From Achromobacter pestifer (lineage in GTDB: Bacteria > Pseudomonadota > Gammaproteobacteria > Burkholderiales > Burkholderiaceae_B), in assembly GCF_902859625.1 (NCBI RefSeq), contig NZ_CADIJX010000003.1:806001-870000 (forward strand): a stretch of DNA of 64,000 nt, in the 5' to 3' direction. Of the stretch, positions 8,721-17,268 are shown one piece after another (position 1 is the stretch's first letter; each line of letters begins with the position of its first letter). A program made the translations under genes and the position numbers. Under the pieces are notes generated by a model, which worked only from the letters and a program-made list of their open reading frames with translations, had not been told where the DNA came from and made no database searches.

Positions 8721-8765
8721 GCGACGTGCGCGTGTGCGACATGCGCGTGTGCGACATGCGCGTCC
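8721..8765. repeat. Three-copy 15-bp tandem repeat
   Basis: Three adjacent 15-bp units (8721-8735, 8736-8750, 8751-8765) of the form GCGACATGCGCGTGT, differing at one base in the first and two bases in the last. It lies in the divergent region between the phosphoesterase start and the LprI-like gene. Confidence 0.85.
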
Positions 8766-8832
8766 CCGGGCTTCCATGCGACACTTTCCCATCGGAACCG
8801 TCCATTCACCCCGACTACCAGGAGGAACGCTT

Positions 8833-9240
8833 ATGCGTATCGCGATCGCCACGGCCGCCGCGCTGATCCTGGCGGCAGGCGCTCAGGCGCAGCCGCTGAA
8901 CTGCGCCAACGCCGCCACGCAGACCGACATGAACCTGTGCGCCGACCAAGCCTACCGAAAGTCCGATGCTGATCTGAACAAGGCCTACAAGACGGTGATC
9001 GATCGCCTGAAAGACGATCGCACCACGACCACCCAGCTGCAAGCCGCCCAGAAGGCCTGGCTGTTTTTCCGCGATGCGGAATGCGCGTTTTCATCCAGCG
9101 GCACCACGGGGGGCAGCGCCTACCCGATGGTGTTGACCCAATGCCTGGATAAGTTGACACAGGCGCGCACGAAGGAGCTCCTTGCCTATCTGAAGTGCGA
9201 GGAAGGCGATCTGAGCTGCCCCGTGCCGGGCAAGCAATGA
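8833..9240 (+). CDS. LprI-type (DUF1311) secreted protein
   Basis: A 135-residue exported protein of the DUF1311 family, which includes the lysozyme-inhibitor LprI domain. The ATG at 8833 follows a near-perfect AGGAGGAA ribosome site. A Sec signal covers residues 1-20 (ending GAQAQ). The mature part has the family spacing of cysteines and the helical patterns CANAATQTDMNLCADQAY, LNKAYKTVIDRL and AQKAWLFFRDAECAF. Its stop overlaps the start of the tag gene in ATGA, so the two are probably translated together, although no functional link between them is obvious. Confidence 0.85.
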   Translation: MRIAIATAAALILAAGAQAQPLNCANAATQTDMNLCADQAYRKSDADLNKAYKTVIDRLKDDRTTTTQLQAAQKAWLFFRDAECAFSSSGTTGGSAYPMVLTQCLDKLTQARTKELLAYLKCEEGDLSCPVPGKQ

Positions 9241-9887
9241 CGATGCTGGAGGTGGCCGCCGTGCCGGACCCGTCCGGACTGATCCAGGACGCAGCGGGTA
9301 TGCCGCGCTGCTTCTGGCAGCCGTCCATGCCCGACTATCACGACAACGAATGGGGGCGGCCGGTGGTCGACGACCGCCGCTTGTACGAAAAGATCTGCCT
9401 GGAAGGCTTCCAGGCGGGCATGGCGTGGATCACCATCCTGCGCAAGCGCGAGGCGTTTCGCGAAGCCTTCGATGATTTCGATTTTGAACGGGTGGCGCGC
9501 TACGGCGATCAAGACGTGGATCGCCTGATGGGCAACGCCGCCATCGTGCGTAACCGCGCCAAGATCGTGTCCACCATCAACAACGCGCGCCGAGCGCTGG
9601 CGCTGGCCGAGGAAACGGGATCGTTGTCGGCCTGGTTGTGGAGACACGAACCGCCGGCCAGCGATAGGCCGACGGCAGTGGACCTGGACTACTGGAACCA
9701 CAACCCGACGTCGGCGGCGTCGGCCGCATTGTCCCGGGCGTTGAAAAAACGAGGCTGGACGTTTGTCGGTCCCACGACGATGTACGCCTTCATGCAGGCA
9801 GTGGGCATGGTCAATGATCACATGACCGGCTGTGTCTGCCAGCCCGCCATCGAGGCCGCCCGGGCCGCCTTCAAACGGCCGGCCTGA
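9237..9887 (+). CDS. tag: DNA-3-methyladenine glycosylase I
   Basis: Base-excision repair enzyme that removes 3-methyladenine from alkylated DNA (216 residues). Family landmarks are the N-terminal Cys/His pair in CFW and YHDNEWG, the helix EKICLEGFQAGMAW, and the second zinc pair in NDHMTGCVC near the C-terminus; E. coli Tag binds zinc through equivalent residues. The ATG at 9237 overlaps the upstream stop by four bases; this gives about 20 more N-terminal residues than the shortest family members, and an ATG at 9243 is an alternative. Cytoplasmic. Confidence 0.93.
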   Translation: MTMLEVAAVPDPSGLIQDAAGMPRCFWQPSMPDYHDNEWGRPVVDDRRLYEKICLEGFQAGMAWITILRKREAFREAFDDFDFERVARYGDQDVDRLMGNAAIVRNRAKIVSTINNARRALALAEETGSLSAWLWRHEPPASDRPTAVDLDYWNHNPTSAASAALSRALKKRGWTFVGPTTMYAFMQAVGMVNDHMTGCVCQPAIEAARAAFKRPA

Positions 9888-9956
9888 AACGTCCAGGCTG
9901 TTGTTCTCTCGCGGTGGTTTAATCGGGCTTCGTCCGTTCACAGCAAGGCGGCGTCA

Positions 9957-11258
9957 ATGACCCTTTCTTCCCCCCCTGTGGTACCAGGCAGCCGCGTCGC
10001 GGTCATTGGCGGTGGCGTTGCCGGGCTGAGCGCGGCCTGGTTGCTATCGGACAGGTTCCACGTGACGCTGTTCGAGGCGGGCCGCTACGTCGGCGGCCAC
10101 ACCAATACCGTCGACGCCGTGGTGGATGGCGTCAGCCATCCGGTCGACACCGGTTTCCTGGTGCACAACGACCTGACCTATCCCAATCTGGTGCAGCTGT
10201 TCCAGCATCTGGACATTCCGGTGCATGCCAGCGACATGACGTTCAGCGTATCGCTTGCGCAACCCGATCTGGAATGGGCGGGCACCCGTCTGGGCACGGT
10301 GTTCGCGCAACGCCGCAATCTATTCCGTCCGGCCTTTCTGGGCATGTTGAAGGACATCCTTCGGTTCAATCGCCTGGCCGCGCATTATCTGGCGCAATCC
10401 GGCCCGCATGCGCTGCTGGGCGATCTGTTGGACGCTGAAGGCTACGGCCAGGCCATGCGCAACTGGTATCTGCTGCCGATGGCGGGCGCCATCTGGTCCA
10501 CACCGCCCAGCATGGTGCTGGCCCAACCCGCGCGCACCTTCTTGTCGTTTTGCCTGAACCACCGCTTGTTGCAGGTGGCAGGCCGCCCGCAATGGAAGAC
10601 GGTGGAGGGGGGCGCGCGCCAATATGTCGACGCGATGCTGCCGCGTATCGCGTCGGTGCGTGTCGCCACTCCGGTGCATGCCGTCAAGCGCCTGCCCGAT
10701 GGCGTGGAGGTGCATAGTGCGGGACAGGTCGACCGGTTCGACGCCGTGGTGCTGGCCTGCCATGCGCCGACGTCGCTGGCGATGTTGGATGCCAGCGAAG
10801 ACGAGCGCGACGTGTTGTCGCGTTTCCGCTACCAGCCCAACGTCGCCGTCCTGCATACCGATACTGCGCTGCTACCGCGCCGACGGGCGGTGTGGTCGGC
10901 CTGGAATTATCTGGCTGGCCCTCAGCCCGACGCGCCCATGTCGGTCAGCTATCTGCTGAACCACTTGCAGCCGCTGCCGTTCAAGCACCCCCTGATCGTC
11001 ACGCTGAACCCGCAACGCGAGCCAGCCGCCGACCGGGTGCTGGGCCGCTACGAGTACGAACACCCCATCCTGGATGCCGGCGCCGTCGAGGCGCAGGCGC
11101 GGCTGGCTCGCATCCAGGGCCGCGCACGGACTTGGTTCTGCGGGGCGTGGGCGGGTTACGGTTTCCATGAAGACGGCCTGGTGTCCGCGATCCGCGTGGC
11201 GGCGGATTTCGGCGTCACACCGCCCTGGGCGTCGCGTGCCAGTGCATCCTTGATTTAG
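9957..11258 (+). CDS. FAD-dependent amine-oxidase-like oxidoreductase
   Basis: A 433-residue flavoprotein with an N-terminal dinucleotide fold (VAVIGGGVAGLSAAWLL, residues 12-28), the GGHTNTV segment after the acidic residue FEAG, and a C-terminal FAD motif (TWFCGAWAGYGFHEDGL). This is the type often annotated as NAD/FAD-binding protein and elsewhere found beside DUF1365 and cyclopropane-fatty-acid synthase genes, neither of which is here. The ATG at 9957 follows AAGG. The next gene, a MarR-GNAT fusion on the same strand, has its own promoter that overlaps the end of this gene. The substrate is unknown; lipid modification is a guess from family context. Confidence 0.85.
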   Translation: MTLSSPPVVPGSRVAVIGGGVAGLSAAWLLSDRFHVTLFEAGRYVGGHTNTVDAVVDGVSHPVDTGFLVHNDLTYPNLVQLFQHLDIPVHASDMTFSVSLAQPDLEWAGTRLGTVFAQRRNLFRPAFLGMLKDILRFNRLAAHYLAQSGPHALLGDLLDAEGYGQAMRNWYLLPMAGAIWSTPPSMVLAQPARTFLSFCLNHRLLQVAGRPQWKTVEGGARQYVDAMLPRIASVRVATPVHAVKRLPDGVEVHSAGQVDRFDAVVLACHAPTSLAMLDASEDERDVLSRFRYQPNVAVLHTDTALLPRRRAVWSAWNYLAGPQPDAPMSVSYLLNHLQPLPFKHPLIVTLNPQREPAADRVLGRYEYEHPILDAGAVEAQARLARIQGRARTWFCGAWAGYGFHEDGLVSAIRVAADFGVTPPWASRASASLI

Positions 11259-11278
11259 TTGCGACACGCAAGTATATT
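11250..11278 (+). promoter_or_regulatory. Sigma-70-type promoter for the MarR-GNAT gene
   Basis: A -35-like TTGATT (11250-11255), a 17-bp spacer and a -10-like TATATT (11273-11278). It overlaps the last codons of the upstream oxidoreductase. The expected start of transcription, near 11285, lies inside the second inverted repeat. Confidence 0.6.
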
Positions 11279-11293
11279 GGTTGCGAACCGCAA
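11259..11293. promoter_or_regulatory. Two tandem MarR-type operators
   Basis: Two near-identical palindromes: TTGCG-ACA-CGCAA (11259-11271) and TTGCG-AAC-CGCAA (11281-11293). Their centres are 22 bp apart, about two helical turns. The first sits in the promoter spacer and the second covers the predicted transcription start, the layout expected for autorepression by the downstream MarR domain. Confidence 0.7.
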
Positions 11294-11307
11294 CTTATGG
11301 GGCCGCC

Positions 11308-12276
11308 ATGGATCTCATCGATTTTCCCTCCCAGTCCCGGGAGCAAACCATTCAGGACCTGCGTGAGTTTTCCCGCAAGCTGGTCCGCGAGCTGGGCTTC
11401 ATGCGCACGTCTCTGGCCGGTAGCGATCTGGCGCCATCGGCGGTGCATGCCATCTTGGAAATCGGTTTGCAGCCGGGCATCCAGGCGCGCGACCTGGCGG
11501 CCATTCTCAGGTTGGACAAGTCCAATACCAGCCGGCAACTGGCCAAGCTGGAATCCGCGGGGCTGGTGGCTCGCGAAACCGATAGCGATGACGCGCGATC
11601 TTCCCGGCTGGCCCTGACCGACGCGGGCCTCGCGTTGCGTGCGCGGATCGACCAGTTCGCCACGGATCAGGTGTCCCGCGCTTTGCGGCAGTTGGCGCCG
11701 GACGACCAGCAATCGCTGATCCGTTTCATGTCCCTGTACGCCGATGCGCTCTCGCGCGAAAACCCCAATGTGGCGCCGGGGGCGGCGGCCGGCATTGCCG
11801 ACCAGATACATGACGGCTATGTACCGGGCTGCATCGGCGATGTGGCCAGTCTGCACGCGCGCTATTACGCGCAGGCCTCGGGTTTCGGCGTGTATTTTGA
11901 ACGCAAGGTCGCCAGCGAACTCGGCGCCTTCGCCGAAGAGTTGCCTGCGCCGGGCAAGGGCATATGGCTGTATGTGGAAGGGGGCAGGGTGCTGGCCTCC
12001 ATCGTGATCGACGGTGATCTGGCCAGCCGGCAGGCTCATCTGCGCTGGTTCATCGTGGACGAATCGTTGCGTGGCATGGGTGTGGGCCGGGCGCTGCTTG
12101 AGCGCGCGCTGGCATTCGCGGACACGCATTACGACGAGACCTATCTGTGGACATTCCAAGGGTTGGACGCCGCCCGCCATCTGTACGAGGCAGCGGGCTT
12201 TGTCCTGACCGACGAATCGGAAGGCCGGCAATGGGGCAGCGCCGTCGTCGAGCAGCGCTTCTTGCGCCGGCGCTGA
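11308..12276 (+). CDS. MarR regulator fused to a GNAT acetyltransferase domain
   Basis: A 322-residue two-domain protein. The N-terminal half is a MarR winged helix (about 30-140) with the recognition region LRLDKSNTSRQLAKLESAGL and the wing DSDDARSSRLALTDAG. The C-terminal half is a GNAT domain (about 160-320) with the acetyl-CoA motif ESLRGMGVGRALLERAL near residue 250 and HLYEAAGFVL. The ATG at 11308 is chosen; an upstream TTG lies within the operator. The fusion is a known architecture whose physiological acetylation target is generally unknown. Regulation through the two palindromes directly upstream is likely. It is convergent with the DUF2252 gene, 7 bp away. Confidence 0.9.
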   Translation: MDLIDFPSQSREQTIQDLREFSRKLVRELGFMRTSLAGSDLAPSAVHAILEIGLQPGIQARDLAAILRLDKSNTSRQLAKLESAGLVARETDSDDARSSRLALTDAGLALRARIDQFATDQVSRALRQLAPDDQQSLIRFMSLYADALSRENPNVAPGAAAGIADQIHDGYVPGCIGDVASLHARYYAQASGFGVYFERKVASELGAFAEELPAPGKGIWLYVEGGRVLASIVIDGDLASRQAHLRWFIVDESLRGMGVGRALLERALAFADTHYDETYLWTFQGLDAARHLYEAAGFVLTDESEGRQWGSAVVEQRFLRRR

Positions 12277-12283
12277 CCTCGCC

Positions 12284-13696
12284 TTACACCCGAAAGTCCG
12301 CTGCCATGTCCTCGTCCGTGCGCAGCGGCAGCTTGCCCGAGCGGCAGGCGTCGGTGAATACGCGGTAGTCCTTTTCATTCTGGCGGGCATATTCCTGCGA
12401 GTACTCGACCAGCGCGTCGACAAAGGCGTCGCCCCGGCCCATGTACGCCGCCAGTTCGATGGCGCGGCCGCTGGCCTTCGCGTGTGCGCGTGCCAGCGCC
12501 CAGCCGCAAAGACGGGCATATCCGGCAAGGACTCGGGCATCGAATCCTTCGACGTCGGCGGACACCTTCATGTCTCGCAATTGCCGGAAGTAGTAGTGTC
12601 GGCCGCGCGGGCCGCTGGCCCAGCCCAGGAAGATATCGCTGGCGGCCTGCAACAGCCGCTGCCCATTGACCACACGGCAGCCTTCGTGGGGTTCGGCTTT
12701 GGCGGCCGTAAAGCGGGCGATCACTGAGCGGCAGGCTTCCTTGATTTGCAGGAATAGCGGGTTGTCCCAACTGTCGGTCAGCAGCACGACCAGGCACCGC
12801 GTGCCCACACTGCCCACGCCCACCACTTTGAAGACCACGTCCTGGATTGAAAAGTGTCTGAGCAGTTCACGGCGATCCGGGGCCAGGCTGTCCTGATAGT
12901 GCCCGTAGCACTTGGCCATCTTCTTCTTCCAGGCCGTCGTGTCGGGCCAGGAGTTCGATTGATCCAGAAGTGAATTCGGGCCTCTGGGGTGGAACAAGGC
13001 GGGCGGGGCATCGCGAATCTGCCAACGGCCATCCTGCTGGAACGCCATCTTGCGCAGCACGCTTTCATGCGTACGGCTGGCGGCCTTCTCCATGGCCTTG
13101 GCGATAAGCCGGCGCCCTTGCGGGGTGCTCGCCTCCTGAAGCATGCGGTCGAAGGTGATGCCTTCGTACCAGATGTCCAGCGCGCTGTTCTGCGCGTATT
13201 CGGCCATGCGCCGCCGGTACTCGCCAGCTGCCGCCGTCACGGCGTCGGCCACGTCGCCGCGGCTGAAGCCCAGGTGCTGCCCCGCGATGGCGATACTGGC
13301 CGTCAGCCGCTTCAGATCCCATTCCCAGGGGCCCGTGGCCACTTCGTCAAAGTCGTTCAGGTCAAACAACAGCTGTCGTTCCGGCGTGGCGAAGCCGCCA
13401 AAGTTCAGCAGGTGTGCATCGCCGCAGACGGGAATGTTGATGCCCATGACGGGGGTGCCCGCCAAGTCGTGCGCCTGAAGAATGGCGCTGCCACGGAAAA
13501 AGGTGAAGGGGGATGCCGCCATGCGCCCGTAGCGCAGTGGAATCAGCGCCTCCACGCGATCGGCGCTGCTCTGGCGCAGGAGTTTGATCGGGTCCCGGTC
13601 GGTGTTGCCGGCCGTGCCGTGAGAGGACCGCTTGGCCCGTTCGCGGGCTTTCAATCCATGTTGCTTCCGCGCTTGAATGCTATCCGTGTTGAGCAT
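12284..13696 (-). CDS. DUF2252 family protein
   Basis: A 470-residue cytoplasmic protein of the DUF2252 family, function unestablished. Visible are RYGRMAASPFTFFRGSA, the kinase-like motifs CGDAHLLNFGGF (about residues 88-99) and FDLNDFDE (about 107-114), then WDLKRLTASI. The pattern of a histidine/asparagine loop followed by an aspartate-rich motif recalls aminoglycoside-phosphotransferase-like folds, which is an inference. The ATG at 13696 follows GGAG; the frame is open further upstream but with atypical composition. It is a single gene, convergent with the MarR-GNAT gene. Confidence 0.85.
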   Translation of the reverse strand: MLNTDSIQARKQHGLKARERAKRSSHGTAGNTDRDPIKLLRQSSADRVEALIPLRYGRMAASPFTFFRGSAILQAHDLAGTPVMGINIPVCGDAHLLNFGGFATPERQLLFDLNDFDEVATGPWEWDLKRLTASIAIAGQHLGFSRGDVADAVTAAAGEYRRRMAEYAQNSALDIWYEGITFDRMLQEASTPQGRRLIAKAMEKAASRTHESVLRKMAFQQDGRWQIRDAPPALFHPRGPNSLLDQSNSWPDTTAWKKKMAKCYGHYQDSLAPDRRELLRHFSIQDVVFKVVGVGSVGTRCLVVLLTDSWDNPLFLQIKEACRSVIARFTAAKAEPHEGCRVVNGQRLLQAASDIFLGWASGPRGRHYYFRQLRDMKVSADVEGFDARVLAGYARLCGWALARAHAKASGRAIELAAYMGRGDAFVDALVEYSQEYARQNEKDYRVFTDACRSGKLPLRTDEDMAADFRV

Positions 13697-13923
13697 GATT
13701 GCTCCTAGTAGACAGGCTGACTTCGACGGCTTGCTGGGAGATATCGAGTGTAGGGGCGCGGCGGTCGGTTGGCTAGCGCGGCAACGGAAATACACCGATA
13801 CATCACCGCCGCGCGTGGCGCGCGGGGATTCACGGCGTTGTCACGTCGCATTCCTAGACTCGCGGGGTCTTGCCGGGTGACAGCGGCATGAAAGCTCGTT
13901 CCTCCCCTCTCTCTGATCTCCCC

Positions 13924-14091
13924 ATGCCCTCCAAACGCCTAACAACAATGCTTGCGGTCACGTTGCTCGTGGCCACCACCCTGTCCGCCTGTGGCGGCGA
14001 TGACAGCGACGATCCGCCGACGACCAATCCGGAACCTCCCGTCACGGAACAGCCTCAGCCACCCGCGCCGCAACTGCGCTGCGCACCCTGA
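13924..14091 (+). CDS. Small putative lipoprotein (55 residues)
   Basis: A short reading frame with a good type II signal: a basic N-terminus (MPSKR), a hydrophobic core and the lipobox LSAC at about residues 20-23, followed by an acidic and Pro-rich tail (GGDDSDDPP, PEPPVTEQP) ending LRCAP. The tail resembles the linker that follows the lipobox in larger lipoproteins, so it may be a truncated remnant. No strong ribosome site is seen before 13924; an upstream ATG at 13888 is in frame. It lies 59 bp before the phospholipase gene on the same strand. Confidence 0.45.
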   Translation: MPSKRLTTMLAVTLLVATTLSACGGDDSDDPPTTNPEPPVTEQPQPPAPQLRCAP

Positions 14092-14150
14092 GCCACTGAC
14101 GCCTGTTCCCGTCCGTTTCGTCCTGCCTTCAACGACCCCAAATCCCGCCA

Positions 14151-16388
14151 ATGACTTCACGCCGCAATTTCCTACAGACTGCCACCGGCGCAGGTTTCGC
14201 CGCCGCCGCCCTCGCCGCATTTCCGCCCAGCATTCGTCGGGCCCTGGCCATCCCTGCCAACAATGCCACAGGCACCATCAAGGATGTGGAGCACGTCATC
14301 ATCCTGATGCAGGAGAACCGTTCGTTCGACCACTATTTCGGTACGCTCAAAGGCGTACGCGGGTTTGGCGACCGCTTTACGATCCCGTTGGCCAATGGTC
14401 GCAAGGTCTGGCAGCAGCAACGCGCCAATGGCGCGGTGCTGACGCCCTACCATCTGGACGGCAGCGCCAACAACGCGCAGCGCGCGGACGGTGCGCACCA
14501 CACCTGGGTGGACAGCCAAGCGGCGTGGGATCACGGCCGCATGACGCAATGGCCTGCGGAAAAGACCGACATCTCGATGGGCTATTTCAAAGAACGCGAG
14601 ATTCCATTCCAGTTCGCGCTGGCCAATGCCTTTACCTTGTGTGACGCCTATCACTGTTCCATGCACACCGGCACCGACGCCAATCGCTCTTTCCACTTGA
14701 CGGGCACCAATGGCGCCACCGCCGGCGGCGCGTCGTTCGTCAACAATGAATGGGATTGGATCGACGGACTCCCCGCGTCGCAGAACAGGGGCTACACCTG
14801 GAAGACCTACGCCGAACGGCTGGAAGACGCGGGCGTCAGCTGGATCTGCTACCAGAACATGCCGGATGAATGGGGCGACAACATGCTGGGTGCATTCCAG
14901 CAATTTCGCCGCGCCAACATCGCCTCGGGCTTCCCGGTATCCAGCGGTGGCAAGCCGGGCGTGCCGTACGCCAATACCGGCCAGGCGCTGCCTTATCACG
15001 CCTACGATGCCGCCACCGACAATGCACACAACCCCTTGTACAAGGGCGTTGCCAATACCTTGCCGGGTACGGCGCCGGAGAACTACCTGGATGCCTTCAA
15101 GCGCGACATTCGCGAAGGCAAACTGCCGCAGGTCAGCTGGATGAATGCGCCGTCCATCTATTGCGAGCATCCTGGTCCGTCCAGTCCCGTGCAGGGCGCC
15201 TGGTTCCTGCAAGAAGTGCTGGATGCGCTGACCGCCGTGCCGGAAGTCTGGGCCAAGACCGTCGTCCTGGTGAATTTCGACGAGAACGATGGGTACTTCG
15301 ATCACGTGCCGTCGCCGTCCGCGCCGTCGTCCAATGACGGTTCGGGCAAGGCGGGCAAGTCGACACTCAGCGACGCCGACATGGCATTTGAGTACTTCAC
15401 GCATCCCGCGCCGGCGGGCAGCCATACCCAACCAGCGCCAGACGGTCGCGTCTACGGGCCGGGACCGCGTGTGCCGCTGTTCGTGATTTCGCCGTGGAGC
15501 CGTGGCGGCTGGGTCGATTCGCAAGTGTTCGACCACACGTCGGTGCTGCGCTTCCTGGAGGCGCGCTTTGGGGTTCAGGAACCCAACATCAGTCCGTTCC
15601 GCCGGGCTGTTTGCGGTGACCTGACCAGCGCATTCAATTTTGCAACGCCCAACACCGAAGCGCTGCCCACCTTGGCCGGACGCAGCACGCGCAGCGCGGT
15701 GGATCAGTTGCGCACGGCACAAGAGGCCTTGCCCGCGATGCCCCTGCCGACGGACATGCAACTGCCGATCCAGGCCAGCGGCACCCGTCCGTCGCGCGCC
15801 TTGCCCTACGAACTGCACACCAGCGCGCGTTGCAGCGCCGAGGGGATGGTCGAGTTGCTGTTCTCGAACACGGGCAGGCAGGCCGCCGTTTTCCACGTGT
15901 ATGACCGCCTCAACCTGGATCGCCTGCCGCGCCGCTACGTGGTCGAGGCGGAAAAGTCGCTATCGGACACCTGGGATGCGTTCCGGGACAATCTGGGCCG
16001 TTATGACCTGTGGGTGTTGGGCCCCAACGGCATGCACCGCCACTTCAAGGGCGACACCGCTCGCATCGCCGATACCGGCGTCGCGCCTGAAATCCGCGTC
16101 TGCTACGACATCGCCAATGGCGATGTCTACGCCGACCTCATGAACGCGGGCGCCAACCCGGGCGATTTCACGGTGACGGCGATGGCCTACCGCCAGGACG
16201 GGCCATGGCGCCAGAATGTGGCGGGCGGTGCGACGGCATCCGTCCATTGGTCGCTGGAGGGCAGCGGGCAGTGGTACGACTTCGCCGTGACCTGCGCTTC
16301 CGATCCGACCTACTACCGCCGCTTTGCCGGGCGCGTGGAAACCGGCAAGCACACGGTCAGCGATCCCGCGATGGGTACGCAGGCATAG
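14151..16388 (+). CDS. Phosphocholine-specific phospholipase C, Tat-exported
   Basis: A 745-residue secreted phospholipase C of the PlcH/PlcN family, which cleaves phosphatidylcholine or related head groups. A Tat signal is clear (SRRNFLQ, residues 3-9, then an Ala-rich core). The phosphoesterase domain (about 40-500) has the hallmark VIILMQENRSFDHYFGTL, HTGTDANRSFHLTGTN and NFDENDGYFDHVPSP. The C-terminal 200 residues carry two beta-rich domains typical of the family, with LPYELHT and WYDFAV segments. No dedicated chaperone such as PlcR is adjacent. Haemolytic versus non-haemolytic type cannot be decided from sequence. The organism may use it for phosphate or choline scavenging. Confidence 0.93.
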   Translation: MTSRRNFLQTATGAGFAAAALAAFPPSIRRALAIPANNATGTIKDVEHVIILMQENRSFDHYFGTLKGVRGFGDRFTIPLANGRKVWQQQRANGAVLTPYHLDGSANNAQRADGAHHTWVDSQAAWDHGRMTQWPAEKTDISMGYFKEREIPFQFALANAFTLCDAYHCSMHTGTDANRSFHLTGTNGATAGGASFVNNEWDWIDGLPASQNRGYTWKTYAERLEDAGVSWICYQNMPDEWGDNMLGAFQQFRRANIASGFPVSSGGKPGVPYANTGQALPYHAYDAATDNAHNPLYKGVANTLPGTAPENYLDAFKRDIREGKLPQVSWMNAPSIYCEHPGPSSPVQGAWFLQEVLDALTAVPEVWAKTVVLVNFDENDGYFDHVPSPSAPSSNDGSGKAGKSTLSDADMAFEYFTHPAPAGSHTQPAPDGRVYGPGPRVPLFVISPWSRGGWVDSQVFDHTSVLRFLEARFGVQEPNISPFRRAVCGDLTSAFNFATPNTEALPTLAGRSTRSAVDQLRTAQEALPAMPLPTDMQLPIQASGTRPSRALPYELHTSARCSAEGMVELLFSNTGRQAAVFHVYDRLNLDRLPRRYVVEAEKSLSDTWDAFRDNLGRYDLWVLGPNGMHRHFKGDTARIADTGVAPEIRVCYDIANGDVYADLMNAGANPGDFTVTAMAYRQDGPWRQNVAGGATASVHWSLEGSGQWYDFAVTCASDPTYYRRFAGRVETGKHTVSDPAMGTQA

Positions 16389-16412
16389 CAGCAGGGGTAG
16401 GACTTCGGGAGA

Positions 16413-16437
16413 TGCCCGGCGGTCATGCCGTCGGGCA
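16413..16437. other. GC-rich hairpin after the phospholipase gene
   Basis: An imperfect 10-bp stem (TGCCCGGCGG paired with CCGTCGGGCA) in the 94-bp gap between convergent genes. No T-run follows on either strand, so it is at best a weak or factor-assisted terminator. Confidence 0.3.
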
Positions 16438-16482
16438 GTCAAGCCCTTGAACAGGCTCCGGCCCGTGGGCAGCGCGTGCGTG

Positions 16483-17178
16483 TCAGATCACGCTGATGCG
16501 CAATTCCGCCAACAGCGCGGCCGCCTGCGTCTTGGATATGGTGGCGCCGGCCAGCCGCGCGGCGGCGGTCAGATCAATCCCGTTCAGGTCCACTTCACGC
16601 AGGTCGGCGCCTTCAAAGCGCACGTTCTTCAAATTGGCATTGCGCAGGCTGCCGCCATGGAACACCGTGTCGCGGAAATCGCTGCCCGCCAGGTCCGCGT
16701 CTGAGAAATCCAGCTGCATGATGTTCGATTTGCGGAACGACACGCCCCGCAGCAGCGCGCCCACCAGCAGGCATTCCTCCACGATCCAGCCCAGGCAAGC
16801 GATGCCGTCGAAATCGGAGCCGGTCAATTTGCAGCCCTGGAACCTTGCCGCCGCCAGGCGGGCGCGGCGCCAGCTGGCGTTGTTCAGGTCGCAGTTCTGG
16901 AACACGGCGTCGCTCGCGTCAACCGAGGCAAAATTGGCTCGCCCGCCACGGCATCGGACCCAGGTGGTGTCGGCCAGCGTGGATCCCTGGAACGAGGTGT
17001 CTCCAATGGCGCAGGCGGTGAATGTCGCCCCTTGCAATTCCAGGCGGGAAAAATCGGCACCTTGGAAGTCGCAGTCCTGGAACGACAGCGGATTGCCCGC
17101 TGCTTGTTCAATCAAGGCCTGCATGGCCTTGCGATCCACGTTCTGGTCCGTCACGGTTTCAACTGCGTCTTGCGTCAT
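16483..17178 (-). CDS. Pentapeptide-repeat protein
   Basis: A 231-residue protein made largely of pentapeptide repeats of the A(D/N)LXX type, from FQDCDFQGADFSRLELQGA through SDADLAGSDFRDTVFHGGSL to FEGADLREVDLNG (about residues 30-215). Such repeats fold as a right-handed beta-helix. I take the ATG at 17178; a TTG 14 codons upstream also lies in frame. No signal peptide or membrane segment is visible. Some pentapeptide proteins protect gyrase, others are effectors or structural; nothing here selects among these. It is a single gene between the phospholipase and the phosphorelay cluster. Confidence 0.88.
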   Translation of the reverse strand: MTQDAVETVTDQNVDRKAMQALIEQAAGNPLSFQDCDFQGADFSRLELQGATFTACAIGDTSFQGSTLADTTWVRCRGGRANFASVDASDAVFQNCDLNNASWRRARLAAARFQGCKLTGSDFDGIACLGWIVEECLLVGALLRGVSFRKSNIMQLDFSDADLAGSDFRDTVFHGGSLRNANLKNVRFEGADLREVDLNGIDLTAAARLAGATISKTQAAALLAELRISVI

Positions 17179-17268
17179 GCCTGGGGTCTCGGTTTGCTGC
17201 GATTGGGCTGGAATGCCCAAGGGCCATGCATTTAGATGGGGGGATAGTGTCTTGGAGCGCTGAATGAG

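Noticed and set aside
14172-15896. A 574-codon open frame antisense to the phospholipase gene
   Set aside because: Typical high-GC shadow of a real gene, with no domain and biased composition.
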